Assembly: GCA_051744245.1 (NCBI GenBank)
Contig: JBNJCV010000007.1
Span: 1 to 43,855 of the forward strand
Length of the DNA: 43,855 bases
Direction of reading: 5' to 3'
Origin: M55B165 sp051744245
GTDB lineage: Bacteria > Actinomycetota > Humimicrobiia > Humimicrobiales > Humimicrobiaceae
The notes beneath the pieces are model-generated. The model was not told the origin of the DNA, did not search any database, and saw only the letters and a program-made list of their open reading frames with translations. This document shows positions 24,960 to 33,169 of this stretch, in pieces. The translations under genes were made by a program, and so were the position numbers. Positions within the stretch are counted from its first letter, which is position 1; each line of letters starts with the position of its first letter.

Positions 24960-25427
24960 ATGAGAATTGGAATCGGTTATGATGTACATGCGCTAAAGAA
25001 GGGAAGAAAGTTGATACTGGGAGGCGTAAAGATAGAATACCATTTAGGTCTTGAAGGCCATTCTGATTCAGATGTATTAGTTCATGCCATAATGGATGCA
25101 ATACTTGGCGCTTGCGGTTTGGGTGACATTGGAATCCACTTCCCGGATACCGACCCTTCATATAAAGGTATGTCTAGCTTATTGCTACTGAAAAAGGTAG
25201 AAGAGAAGATGAAAGCTAAGGGGAAGAAGATATTAAATATAGACAGCACAATTATTATGCAAAAGCCCAAGGTTTCTCCACATATGGAGGAAATGAAGAA
25301 AAATATAGCTGCTGCTTTAGGTATTAGTAAAAGCCTGGTAAATATTAAGGCAACTACTACTGAAGGCCTGGGATACTGTGGCAGAGGCGAAGGTATTGCA
25401 GCACAAAGCGTTGTTTTGTTAAAATAA
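24960..25427 (+). CDS. ispF: 2-C-methyl-D-erythritol 2,4-cyclodiphosphate synthase
   Basis: A 155-residue IspF, the fifth MEP-pathway enzyme. The metal-binding GYDVHAL at the N-terminus, LEGHSDSDVLVHAIMDA, LGDIGIHFPDTDP and the C-terminal TTEGLGYCGRGEGIAAQ are diagnostic. It functions as a homotrimer in the cytosol. It lies 12 bases after ispD. The same frame runs, after its stop, into gltX. Confidence 0.96.
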   Translation: MRIGIGYDVHALKKGRKLILGGVKIEYHLGLEGHSDSDVLVHAIMDAILGACGLGDIGIHFPDTDPSYKGMSSLLLLKKVEEKMKAKGKKILNIDSTIIMQKPKVSPHMEEMKKNIAAALGISKSLVNIKATTTEGLGYCGRGEGIAAQSVVLLK

Positions 25428-25460
25428 ATATCTTGGAATAAAAAGGTACGGGAGGCTAAT

Positions 25461-26915
25461 ATTAAAAGATTTAGGTTTGCTCCATCTCCGACAGGCGGCT
25501 TACATATTGGGACAGCAAGGACCGCCCTTTTTAACTGGCTTGCTGCCAGGAGTTCTAAAGGAAAGCTAATACTGCGGATAGAAGATACAGATTTCAAGAG
25601 GTCAAAAAAAGAGTATGAAAATTCTATAACCGGCGATCTCAAGTGGCTGGGACTTGAATGGGATTCCCTTTATAGGCAAAGCGACCGGCTTGATGTTTAC
25701 AAGAGGTATGCTTTTAAGCTTTTAGAGGAGGGGTTGGCTTATAGGTGTTTTTGCACGCCCCAAAGATTGGAAAAGCTTAAAAAACAGCAGTATGTAGAAA
25801 ACAGATCATCTAAATATGACAACAAGTGCAGGAATTTAAGCCGGGAAGAGATAGAAAAATACCTGGCAGAGGACAAAAGCTTTGCTATCAGGTTTAAAAT
25901 AAACAGACGTAGGGACATAGTATTTAATGACCTTATAAGGGATGAAATAAGAATAAGCCCGGATGTGTTTGGGGATTTTGTAATCCTTAAATCAGATAAT
26001 ACCCCCTCTTATAACTTTGCGGTGGTTATTGATGACGGGGATATGGGCATAACCCATGTATTGAGGGGAGAGGACCATATTACCAATACTGCAAGACAGA
26101 TGCTTTTGTTTGAAGGCTTAGGATGGGAGATGCCTGAATACGCCCATCTTTCCATGATATTGGGAAAAGACGGTTCGAAATTAAGCAAAAGGCATGGCGC
26201 AACCACCATCTCGCAGTTTAGGGATATGGGGTACTTAAGCGCTGCAATGGGAAACTACCTTTCTTTGCTTTCCTGGGCGCCTCCGGAAGAGGAGGAAGAG
26301 ATTTTTGAAATAGGAGAAATAGTGGATAAGTTTAAAATAAGCGGGCTATCAAAAAGTCCGGCAATCTTTGATATAGACAAGCTTAACTGGATAAACGGAA
26401 ACCATATAAGAGCCACGGATACTGCTAAATTATTTGAGCTTTCCATTCCTTTCATATTGCAGGGAAAAATTGCAGGGAAAAAGGAGATAAAAGATGCACA
26501 GATAAGGGATAAATTAATCAAAGCCATAGGCGCTTATAAGAAGAATTTAAAAACATTGGCTGAAATACCTGGTTATATGAAGGGACTATTTGAACCCGAA
26601 ATTGAAAATTACGAAAAAAAGGCAAAAGAGATATTGGAACTGGAGTCATCAAATACAGTTATTTTACGGTTTCTCCAGAAGCTTGAAGAATTAAGATCCG
26701 AGGGTACTTTAAGTGAGGAGAAAGCAAAACAGTTAATTGGAAATATAAAAAAAGAGTTGAAAGGGAAGAAAATAAAGGGTAAATACCTTTATATGCCAGT
26801 AAGGGTTTCTCTTACTGGCATGACTCATGGCCCTGAATTACCTAAGGTAATATCAATATTGGGAATAGATAGCTGTATTAAAAGGGTAAAACAAACTTTA
26901 AGGATAATGAATTAA
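25461..26915 (+). CDS. gltX: Glutamyl-tRNA synthetase with a probable ATT start
   Basis: About 484 residues if started at ATT 25461. The sequence then begins KRFRFAPSPTGGLHIGTAR, the full N-terminus of the family with its HIGH motif. No ATG, GTG or TTG lies between the upstream stop and this block, and GGGAGG sits 5 bases before the ATT. Starting at the next plausible codon (25734) would remove the catalytic HIGH region. The class I core shows HVLRGEDHITNT and KMSKS as KLSKRHGA (about 243). It charges tRNA-Glu; whether it is discriminating is not clear. Operon position between ispF and cysE is as in Bacillus. Confidence 0.93.
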   Translation: MKRFRFAPSPTGGLHIGTARTALFNWLAARSSKGKLILRIEDTDFKRSKKEYENSITGDLKWLGLEWDSLYRQSDRLDVYKRYAFKLLEEGLAYRCFCTPQRLEKLKKQQYVENRSSKYDNKCRNLSREEIEKYLAEDKSFAIRFKINRRRDIVFNDLIRDEIRISPDVFGDFVILKSDNTPSYNFAVVIDDGDMGITHVLRGEDHITNTARQMLLFEGLGWEMPEYAHLSMILGKDGSKLSKRHGATTISQFRDMGYLSAAMGNYLSLLSWAPPEEEEEIFEIGEIVDKFKISGLSKSPAIFDIDKLNWINGNHIRATDTAKLFELSIPFILQGKIAGKKEIKDAQIRDKLIKAIGAYKKNLKTLAEIPGYMKGLFEPEIENYEKKAKEILELESSNTVILRFLQKLEELRSEGTLSEEKAKQLIGNIKKELKGKKIKGKYLYMPVRVSLTGMTHGPELPKVISILGIDSCIKRVKQTLRIMN

Positions 26916-26916
26916 T

Positions 26917-27591
26917 ATGGGTTTAATAAGCGAGACAAGGGAACAAATTCAGGTGGCCAAGGAAAGGGATCCGGCAGCAGTAAACAGCGCTGAAATACTG
27001 TTTACTTATTCAGGCCTGCATGCAATTATATGTTACAGGATTGCAAGTTGGTTAAAGAGACACAGGATACCATTCCTGCCGAGATTTATTTCACAATTTA
27101 CAAAATTTTTGACTGGCATAGAAATCCACCCTGGAGCCAAAATTGGTAGGCGTCTATTTATTGACCATGGTATGGGAGTGGTGGTAGGAGAAACCTCTGA
27201 AATAGGCAATGACGTCACCTTGTACCAGGGTGTAACCCTCGGAGGTACTGGCAAGGAAAAAGGCAAAAGGCATCCAACTATAGGAAACAATGTAATTATA
27301 TCTGCTGGGTCCAAAGTTTTAGGGTCTATACAAATTGGAAATAATGTAATTATTGGTGCTGGGGCAGTTGTAATAAAGTCTGTGCCTGACAACTGTACAG
27401 TAGTGGGGGTGCCGGGAAGAATTGTAAAAATTGGGGGAGAAAAGGTCCTTTCTGATGAATTTCACAGGATGAATTTACCTGACCCGGTTAGCGATGTATT
27501 AAGTGACTGTTGTGCCAGGATAGATTTTTTGGAGAAAAAATTAAAGAGTTTGGATGAAAAAAAAGAAAAGGGAGAAAAGAGTGGGCCTTAA
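26917..27591 (+). CDS. cysE: Serine O-acetyltransferase
   Basis: A 224-residue left-handed beta-helix acetyltransferase that makes O-acetylserine for cysteine synthesis. The N-terminal helices include the catalytic HPGAKIG region. DHGMGVVVGETSEIG, GVTLGGTGKEKGKRHP (about 107) and IGAGAVVIKSVP follow as hexapeptide repeats. The tail is a Lys/Glu-rich low-complexity segment that overlaps the cysS start. The ATG is one base after the gltX stop. It shares the unit with cysS, coupling cysteine synthesis with its use. Confidence 0.95.
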   Translation: MGLISETREQIQVAKERDPAAVNSAEILFTYSGLHAIICYRIASWLKRHRIPFLPRFISQFTKFLTGIEIHPGAKIGRRLFIDHGMGVVVGETSEIGNDVTLYQGVTLGGTGKEKGKRHPTIGNNVIISAGSKVLGSIQIGNNVIIGAGAVVIKSVPDNCTVVGVPGRIVKIGGEKVLSDEFHRMNLPDPVSDVLSDCCARIDFLEKKLKSLDEKKEKGEKSGP

Positions 27592-29050
27592 AATTTATAA
27601 TACTTTAAATAAAAAGAAACAGGAGTTTATACCAAGGAATAAGGAAGTCAACATGTATGTGTGCGGGCCAACCGTATATAATTACATCTCTATTGGCAAT
27701 GCCAGGCCTATAGTTGTTTTTAATATGGTGAACAATTACCTCAAATACCTTGGGTTTAAGGTAAATTATGTCCAGAATATAACTGATATTGAAGATAAAA
27801 TCATAGACAAAGCCAAGCAGGAAGATGTTGATTTTAGGGCAATTACCCGCCGCTACATTAATGCTTTTATGGAAGATTTAAAGAATTTAAAAATTAGCCA
27901 ATTTAAGGAAATGCCTTTGGCTACTGAAATGGTGCCGGAGATAATAAAGATTATACAGAAAATAATAGATACAGGATATGGGTATGTAATAAATGGAAAT
28001 GTCTATTTTGATGTTAGCAAATTTAAAGACTATGGTAAACTTTCAGGCCAAAAGATTGAAGAAATGCAATCCCAGGAAACTGAAGAAGGGAAGATACACA
28101 AAAAAAGGAATCCTATAGACTTTGCTTTGTGGAAAAAGGCTAAACAAGATGAGCCAAGCTGGAATAGCCCCTGGGGCCAGGGGAGGCCTGGCTGGCATAT
28201 AGAATGTTCTGCCATGTCTACTTCGATTCTGGACTATTCCATAGATATACATGGCGGTGGCCTGGACTTGGTTTTTCCCCATCATGAAAATGAGATAGCT
28301 CAATCAGAAGCTGCTTACCCTGGAAAAGAGTTTGCGCGCTACTGGATGCATAATGGAATGATAGAAGTAAAAGAGTCAAAAATGTCTAAATCTGATGGCT
28401 TGAAAGAAAATTGGATTTTAAAAAACCTTTTAAAAAAATATAACCACAATGTCTTAAAGATGTACATGCTTTCCACTCATTATAGGAGCCCTCTTGAATT
28501 TAGCATGGACAAACTGGAAGGTTCTAAAAAAAGCCTGGAAAGGATTGTTAACTCTTTGAGAAATATTATGTTTCTCCTTAAAGAGTCTGAAGAAGAGAAG
28601 GAAAATCTAGAGAAGGGAAGCAATACGAGTAAAAAAATAATGGAATTGATTACAGGCAGCAAAGAGAAGTTTTTACAGGCAATGGATGATGATTTCAATT
28701 CAGCCCAAGCTATTGGCTACCTGTTTGATTTTGTTAAGGAAATCAACATGATAATACAAAAGCCTTCTTTTAGAATGGATGCTGAAATAAAGGAGGGTCT
28801 CTCTTACGCTTACAAGCAGATTCTTGAATTATCTGCTATCCTGGGCTTTGACCTCAGGGATGAAATAAAAGCTGAGAAAGAAAAAAAAGAAATAGGAAGC
28901 AGAGAGATAGAAGAGCTTATTGCAAAGAGGAATGAAGCTAGGAAAAACAAAGACTTTAAAGAAGCCGATAAAATAAGGAATTATTTAATGGAAAAAGGTA
29001 TAGAGCTGGAGGATAGAAAAGAAGGCACTATTTGGAAAGTGAGGCAATAA
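27581..29050 (+). CDS. cysS: Cysteinyl-tRNA synthetase with altered HIGH motif
   Basis: About 489 residues from the GTG at 27581, which has AAGGGAG 6 bases upstream and gives the usual short N-terminus (GLKIYNTL). An ATG at 27554 would add nine mostly basic residues. Zinc ligands are present in YVCGPTVYN, HIECSAMS and HHENEIAQSE. The KMSKS motif is intact but followed by DG, not LGN. The HIGN form of the class I motif reads SIGN (residues 37-40), so the first His is Ser. The rest of the core and the C-terminal domain (NEARKNKDFKEADKIR) are normal. The function is otherwise clear; the Ser is unusual and may affect ATP binding. Confidence 0.94.
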   Translation: MGLKIYNTLNKKKQEFIPRNKEVNMYVCGPTVYNYISIGNARPIVVFNMVNNYLKYLGFKVNYVQNITDIEDKIIDKAKQEDVDFRAITRRYINAFMEDLKNLKISQFKEMPLATEMVPEIIKIIQKIIDTGYGYVINGNVYFDVSKFKDYGKLSGQKIEEMQSQETEEGKIHKKRNPIDFALWKKAKQDEPSWNSPWGQGRPGWHIECSAMSTSILDYSIDIHGGGLDLVFPHHENEIAQSEAAYPGKEFARYWMHNGMIEVKESKMSKSDGLKENWILKNLLKKYNHNVLKMYMLSTHYRSPLEFSMDKLEGSKKSLERIVNSLRNIMFLLKESEEEKENLEKGSNTSKKIMELITGSKEKFLQAMDDDFNSAQAIGYLFDFVKEINMIIQKPSFRMDAEIKEGLSYAYKQILELSAILGFDLRDEIKAEKEKKEIGSREIEELIAKRNEARKNKDFKEADKIRNYLMEKGIELEDRKEGTIWKVRQ

Positions 29051-29635
29051 ATGGATGTATATAGATTGATAAAAAAAAGAAGGACCATCAGAAAATTTAA
29101 GCAGGAAGAGATACCTGAGGATATTTTAAAAAAATTAGTGGATGCAGCCAGGCTTGCTCCCTCAGCGGCAAACCTTCAACCATTAGAATATGTGATTGTA
29201 AATGACAAAAAATTAGTAAAACAAGTTTTTAAATATACCAAGTGGGCGGGATACATTTCTCCTGAAGGAGACCCCGGGCCTGGAGAGGAGCCAACTTCTT
29301 TTATTGTGGTTTTGGTTGATTTAGGGGTTGCCAATAAAAAATATTACAAGGTTGATTGTGGAACTGCAGCGGAAAATTTAATTATTGCAGCCCTTAGCCA
29401 GGGTATTGGTAGCTGCATTATCGGGGCTTGCAATAAGGGGGAAATATCCAAGCTGTTGAAGGTTCCCAAAACCAGGGAGATAGAGTTTTTGATTGCTCTG
29501 GGATATCCGGCAGAGAAGCCGGTTAGAGAAGATAGGGATGATACTGTTAAGTATTATAAAGATGGGGATGGGGTGCTCCATGTACCTAAGAAGCCCTTAA
29601 AAAAAATACTTCACTTTAATTCATACCATGAATAA
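29051..29635 (+). CDS. Nitroreductase-family FMN oxidoreductase
   Basis: A 194-residue nitroreductase-fold protein: IKKRRTIRKFKQEEIP at the N-terminus (FMN phosphate contacts), LVDAARLAPSAANLQP (about 30-45), and DCGTAAENLIIAALSQGIGSC (about 103-123), with LIALGYPAEKP near the end. Such FMN homodimers reduce diverse substrates using NAD(P)H; the natural substrate is not predictable. It starts at the base after cysS, in the slot where Bacillus carries mrnC (mini-ribonuclease III), and overlaps rlmB by 8 bases. Confidence 0.88.
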   Translation: MDVYRLIKKRRTIRKFKQEEIPEDILKKLVDAARLAPSAANLQPLEYVIVNDKKLVKQVFKYTKWAGYISPEGDPGPGEEPTSFIVVLVDLGVANKKYYKVDCGTAAENLIIAALSQGIGSCIIGACNKGEISKLLKVPKTREIEFLIALGYPAEKPVREDRDDTVKYYKDGDGVLHVPKKPLKKILHFNSYHE

Positions 29636-30413
29636 GGAAAATAAAGAATACCTTTACGGTTATTATCCCGTATTTCTAGCTTTAAGCAAAAATACCGGTA
29701 ACCGGGGCTTGTACAGGCTGTTTATAAATAAAAATAAGAAAAATAATGCCAGGTTGGAAAGTTTGATAAGGTGGGGCAGGAAGAAAAATGTTGAAATATT
29801 AAAGCTGGACAAAAAAGACTTCAATAATTACTTTGAAAAGAATTTTGACTTAATAGATAAATTTTCAAACCAGGGAGTAGTATTAGAGGTATCCTCTTAT
29901 AACTATTACTATTTAGATAAATACCTTTCGCGGGAAATAAGGAAAGATTCCAGGCTAGCCATACTGGATGGGGTTACTGATGTGGGAAATTTTGGTTCTA
30001 TTATAAGGAATTGTAGCGCTTTTTCATTTGATGGAATATTGATTTCTAAAGATAGGAGTGTACCAGTAAATAAGAGGGTAAGTAAAATTTCTGCTGGCGC
30101 ATTGGAAAATGTAAGGATCTTTAGGGTAACTAATTTAGTGAGGAATATGAAAAAGTTAAAAGAAGCTGGATTCTGGGTATACGGGACAGCATCAGAAAAT
30201 AATGGCAATATTCAAGATTTAGGAGAAGCCGAATTTACTTTTCCCTTGGCAATTGTGTTTGGCAGTGAGGGAAGGGGCCTGAGCAGGCTGGTAGAAGAAA
30301 ATTGTGATTTCATGGTAAGAGTCGAGATGGGCAAAAATATTCAGTCGTTAAATATTTCTGTTGCAAGTGGTATAATAATGCATCGGGTGTATATGGAGAA
30401 AAAAAATGGATGA
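29628..30413 (+). CDS. rlmB: 23S rRNA 2'-O-methyltransferase RlmB-like (SPOUT/TrmH)
   Basis: A 261-residue SpoU-family methyltransferase. The N-terminal substrate-binding domain begins EYLYGYYPV and ends QGVVLEVSS. The knotted SAM domain has motif 1 DGVTDVGNFGSIIRN, motif 2 VFGSEGRGLS and motif 3 SLNISVASGI. It probably modifies G2251 of 23S rRNA; TrmH-like tRNA activity cannot be ruled out by eye. It overlaps the next gene by 8 bases. The cysS...rlmB-yacP order is conserved with Bacillus. Confidence 0.9.
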   Translation: MNKENKEYLYGYYPVFLALSKNTGNRGLYRLFINKNKKNNARLESLIRWGRKKNVEILKLDKKDFNNYFEKNFDLIDKFSNQGVVLEVSSYNYYYLDKYLSREIRKDSRLAILDGVTDVGNFGSIIRNCSAFSFDGILISKDRSVPVNKRVSKISAGALENVRIFRVTNLVRNMKKLKEAGFWVYGTASENNGNIQDLGEAEFTFPLAIVFGSEGRGLSRLVEENCDFMVRVEMGKNIQSLNISVASGIIMHRVYMEKKNG

Positions 30414-30921
30414 ATTGATAATAATAGACGGATATAATTTTATATTTAATTTTATTAAGGCAGGTAGTGTTAACAATGACACTTTAGCCGCATACAGGGA
30501 TAGGCTAATCGAAGATTTGGTGGACTACAGATACAGCAAAAGCCGGGAAGTAGTGGTAATATTCGATGCTAAGAATAGTACAAACCGGAAAAGGTCATAC
30601 CATAAGCATAATGGCATAAGGATAATTTATTCCCAGGGCGGAGAAACTGCTGATAGCGTGATTGAAGAGCTGGTGCATAAAAATAAAGGGAATAAAAAGA
30701 TATTTGTGGTTACTTCTGATTATCCACAGCAAAAGGTAATTTTTAAAGGTAATATTTACCGCAAATCTTCTAGGGAATTTGGAATTGAGCTTAAATTAGC
30801 CAAAAAAGAAATTGAAAATAATATAGATCGGGTCAACCAGAACAATAATTCATTTTACTTTTTTTCTAACCGTCTAGACAAAAAAATATTAGATGAGTTT
30901 TCGAAAATCAGGAAAAGTTAA
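30406..30921 (+). CDS. NYN/PIN-domain ribonuclease (YacP/Rae1-like)
   Basis: A 171-residue NYN-domain protein like Bacillus YacP (Rae1), a ribosome-associated endoribonuclease. Acidic catalytic residues appear in IIIDGYNFIF (Asp8), VVIFDAKN (about 52) and ETADSVIEELV (about 80), and VTSDYPQQ is also typical. Gene position after rlmB supports the identity. The 3' end overlaps the nuclease gene by 29 bases, suggesting tight coupling. sigH, next in Bacillus, is absent. Confidence 0.85.
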   Translation: MDELIIIDGYNFIFNFIKAGSVNNDTLAAYRDRLIEDLVDYRYSKSREVVVIFDAKNSTNRKRSYHKHNGIRIIYSQGGETADSVIEELVHKNKGNKKIFVVTSDYPQQKVIFKGNIYRKSSREFGIELKLAKKEIENNIDRVNQNNNSFYFFSNRLDKKILDEFSKIRKS

Positions 30922-31699
30922 TTACATTATCTTCATTTTTATATTTATTCCAGTATGCTTGGCCGGTTGCGGCATCTATTATGGTTATCCTGATAGCCAA
31001 GATGAAGAAAATACAGTAAAAGAAGTAATAGATGGGGACACCTTTTTGCTTTCCAGCAACCAGAAAGTTAGGCTAATAGGAATAAATACACCTGAAAAGG
31101 AGCAATTTTATTATCAGGAAGCCCGGCAAGCCTTAAAAGCCTTAATTGGGGGAGAAAAGGTTAAACTGGAGAAGGATGTGAGTGAAAGGGATAGATATGG
31201 CAGGCTGCTCAGGTATGTTTACTTAGATGATTTATTTGTTAACCTTGAAATGGTAAAAAGGGGTTTTGCCAATACTTTTACTTACCCTCCCGACGTAAAA
31301 TATGCTGATGAATTTTTAAAAGCTGAAAGGTTTGCAAGAGAACATGGTTTGGGCCTGTGGAAAAAGTCTGAGATAGATAAGATTGAAATTAGCATAAATT
31401 ATGATGCTGAAGGAAATGACAATAATAATTTAAATGGTGAATATGTTTGGTTGAAAAATTATAGCAAATCCAAATATAACATGGATGGGTGGACTGTTAA
31501 AGATAGCGCAACAAATATTTATAGATTCGGAAAATATATTTTATACCCAGGTGCATGTATTTATTTATATACGGGCAGCGGAATAGATGAAGGTAATAAA
31601 TTTTACTGGCAAAGCGATATTCCAGTATGGAATAATAGCCATGATACCCTGTATTTAAGGGATAAGGCAGGGCAACTTATTGGCATCTATAATTATTGA
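30893..31699 (+). CDS. Lipoprotein thermonuclease with lamin-tail domain
   Basis: A 268-residue secreted lipoprotein nuclease. A basic start, a hydrophobic run (residues 10-21) and the lipobox CLAGC (Cys26) precede a staphylococcal-nuclease domain at about 40-165. This has DGDTF, RLIGINTPE (catalytic Arg and Glu) and DRYGRLLRYV (second Arg). A C-terminal lamin-tail-like domain (about 170-268) has GEYVWLKN, DGWTVKDS, PGACIYLYTGSG and PVWNNSHDTLYL. SNase-LTD proteins are extracellular and thought to degrade DNA/RNA for nutrients. The ATG lies within the preceding gene. It ends the plus-strand block, 14 bases from a convergent gene; no terminator hairpin was seen. Confidence 0.88.
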   Translation: MSFRKSGKVNYIIFIFIFIPVCLAGCGIYYGYPDSQDEENTVKEVIDGDTFLLSSNQKVRLIGINTPEKEQFYYQEARQALKALIGGEKVKLEKDVSERDRYGRLLRYVYLDDLFVNLEMVKRGFANTFTYPPDVKYADEFLKAERFAREHGLGLWKKSEIDKIEISINYDAEGNDNNNLNGEYVWLKNYSKSKYNMDGWTVKDSATNIYRFGKYILYPGACIYLYTGSGIDEGNKFYWQSDIPVWNNSHDTLYLRDKAGQLIGIYNY

Positions 31700-31713
31700 C
31701 TTTGCGGCAATAA

Positions 31714-32223
31714 TTAAAAGTATTTCTTTAAACTTGTAATAGTTTTTGAAATCATAGCTTTTGTTTGTGGTGATAAGTCCATAGTGAATTTAAATACATT
31801 ACTAGCTGCCTTTTTATTGCTGCAAACATTTATACCAAAAAGGTACCCTTTAAGCTTAATATTAGAGGTTAAATATAGCAGGTTTAATACATCCATGATG
31901 CTAGTTTGGTGGAAGGATATAAACTCCATGTCTTCTGCTTCCCCCATCTTGTATATGTCTTCTAGGGGAACCACATAAAGGTTATTTTCAGATTTTTTAT
32001 TGATAATTTTTATAGCGTCTACAATCAAGAATTGGCAATTTTTATATTTTTCAAATATGGGAAGCAAGCCAAAACCTGCAGTAGCACCATCTATGGGCTT
32101 AACATGGGTAGGCAAATTTTCCTTTTCCAGTTCCTCTATTACTTTTACCCCTATGCCTTCATCTCCCAGTAGAATATTACCAATGCCTAGTATTACTGTT
32201 TTTATATTCTCTACATCATCCAT
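31714..32223 (-). CDS. [NiFe]-hydrogenase maturation protease
   Basis: A 169-residue HybD/HycI-family endopeptidase that trims the C-terminus of a [NiFe] large subunit after nickel insertion. Nickel-sensing acid and His residues lie in LGIGNILLGDEGIGV, FLIVDAI and SFHQTS. I prefer the ATG at 32223, as family members begin shortly before LGIGN; a TTG at 32256 would add 11 residues and reduce the gap to metF to 7 bases, and neither has a strong Shine-Dalgarno. It is the last gene of the minus-strand hydrogenase operon, whose large subunit has a matching 15-residue extension. Confidence 0.88.
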   Translation of the reverse strand: MDDVENIKTVILGIGNILLGDEGIGVKVIEELEKENLPTHVKPIDGATAGFGLLPIFEKYKNCQFLIVDAIKIINKKSENNLYVVPLEDIYKMGEAEDMEFISFHQTSIMDVLNLLYLTSNIKLKGYLFGINVCSNKKAASNVFKFTMDLSPQTKAMISKTITSLKKYF

Positions 32224-32263
32224 AAATAAAGTTACCCGATATAGATTTGCTTCCAAGCTATCA

Positions 32264-33169
32264 TTATCTTATTTTATCAATCAATTCCGGGACATGTTTT
32301 TCCCATCCCAGTGCCTGTATGTGTACGCCCTGGCAGAGTGGCTTTACTTCATTGATAATTTCAGCAGCTATATCTATACAGGTAGATACTTTATCATCAG
32401 TTTCAGCCATCCTTTTGCAGGTAGATTCAGGAACAAAAACACCTGGGACAAATTTATTCATATAGTTTGCCATCTTGTCTGATTTAAGCAATATCACTCC
32501 TGCAAGTATGGGAATATCTATATTCATTTTAGAGATTTTGTCCATAAATTTCTTAAATACTTCTGAATCGAAGATCGCTTGAGTTTGGAAAAATTGTGCT
32601 CCCTGATCAATCTTTTTTTTCATCTTTATAATTTGCAGCTCTAAAGAAGCCTCAGTATCAGCTCCAGGATTAACCACTGCTCCCTTAAAGAACGAGGGTT
32701 TTTCAGTAAGTTCTTTACCTGCAAGATCATAGCCTTCTTCTAATTTTTTTATAGCCCATAATAGCTGGACTGAATCCAGATCAAAAACTGGCTCAGCCTG
32801 GGGGTGGTCCCCAATATTTGTGAAATCTCCAGTAAGTGCCAATATATTATCTATCCCCAGCACGTGAGCGCTAAGTATGTCAGATTGAAGGGCAAGCCTG
32901 TTCCTGTCCCTGCAGGTCATTTGGAATATGGGATCCAAGCCCATTTGCTTAAGTAAATGGCAGGTAGCAAGAGAGCCTAATCTCATAACTGAGCTTTGAA
33001 GATCGGTTACATTAATGGCATCAGCTAAGCCTTTTAAGATGTTTCCCGCGGTTTTAATTTCTTCGTCTTCAGCGCCCTTTGGGGGCCCTATTTCACAGGT
33101 AACTGCAAATTTGCCGCTGTCTAACGCTTCTTTTAGTTTAGATTTACTTTTTGTATCTTTGGCCATCAT
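32264..33169 (-). CDS. metF: Methylenetetrahydrofolate reductase (MetF)
   Basis: A 301-residue TIM-barrel flavoenzyme that reduces methylene-THF to methyl-THF. Seen are the N-terminal TCEIGPPKG with the catalytic Glu, NVTDLQSS, MTCRDRNRLALQSD, ALTGDFTNIGDHP (the flavin-contact loop) and AQFFQTQAIFD. It overlaps metV by 4 bases (ATGA). This MetF-MetV arrangement, with MetV encoded alongside, is typical of the acetogenic Wood-Ljungdahl type, where electrons come through MetV rather than directly from NADH. Its co-operon genes here are a hydrogenase and its protease. Confidence 0.92.
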   Translation of the reverse strand: MMAKDTKSKSKLKEALDSGKFAVTCEIGPPKGAEDEEIKTAGNILKGLADAINVTDLQSSVMRLGSLATCHLLKQMGLDPIFQMTCRDRNRLALQSDILSAHVLGIDNILALTGDFTNIGDHPQAEPVFDLDSVQLLWAIKKLEEGYDLAGKELTEKPSFFKGAVVNPGADTEASLELQIIKMKKKIDQGAQFFQTQAIFDSEVFKKFMDKISKMNIDIPILAGVILLKSDKMANYMNKFVPGVFVPESTCKRMAETDDKVSTCIDIAAEIINEVKPLCQGVHIQALGWEKHVPELIDKIR

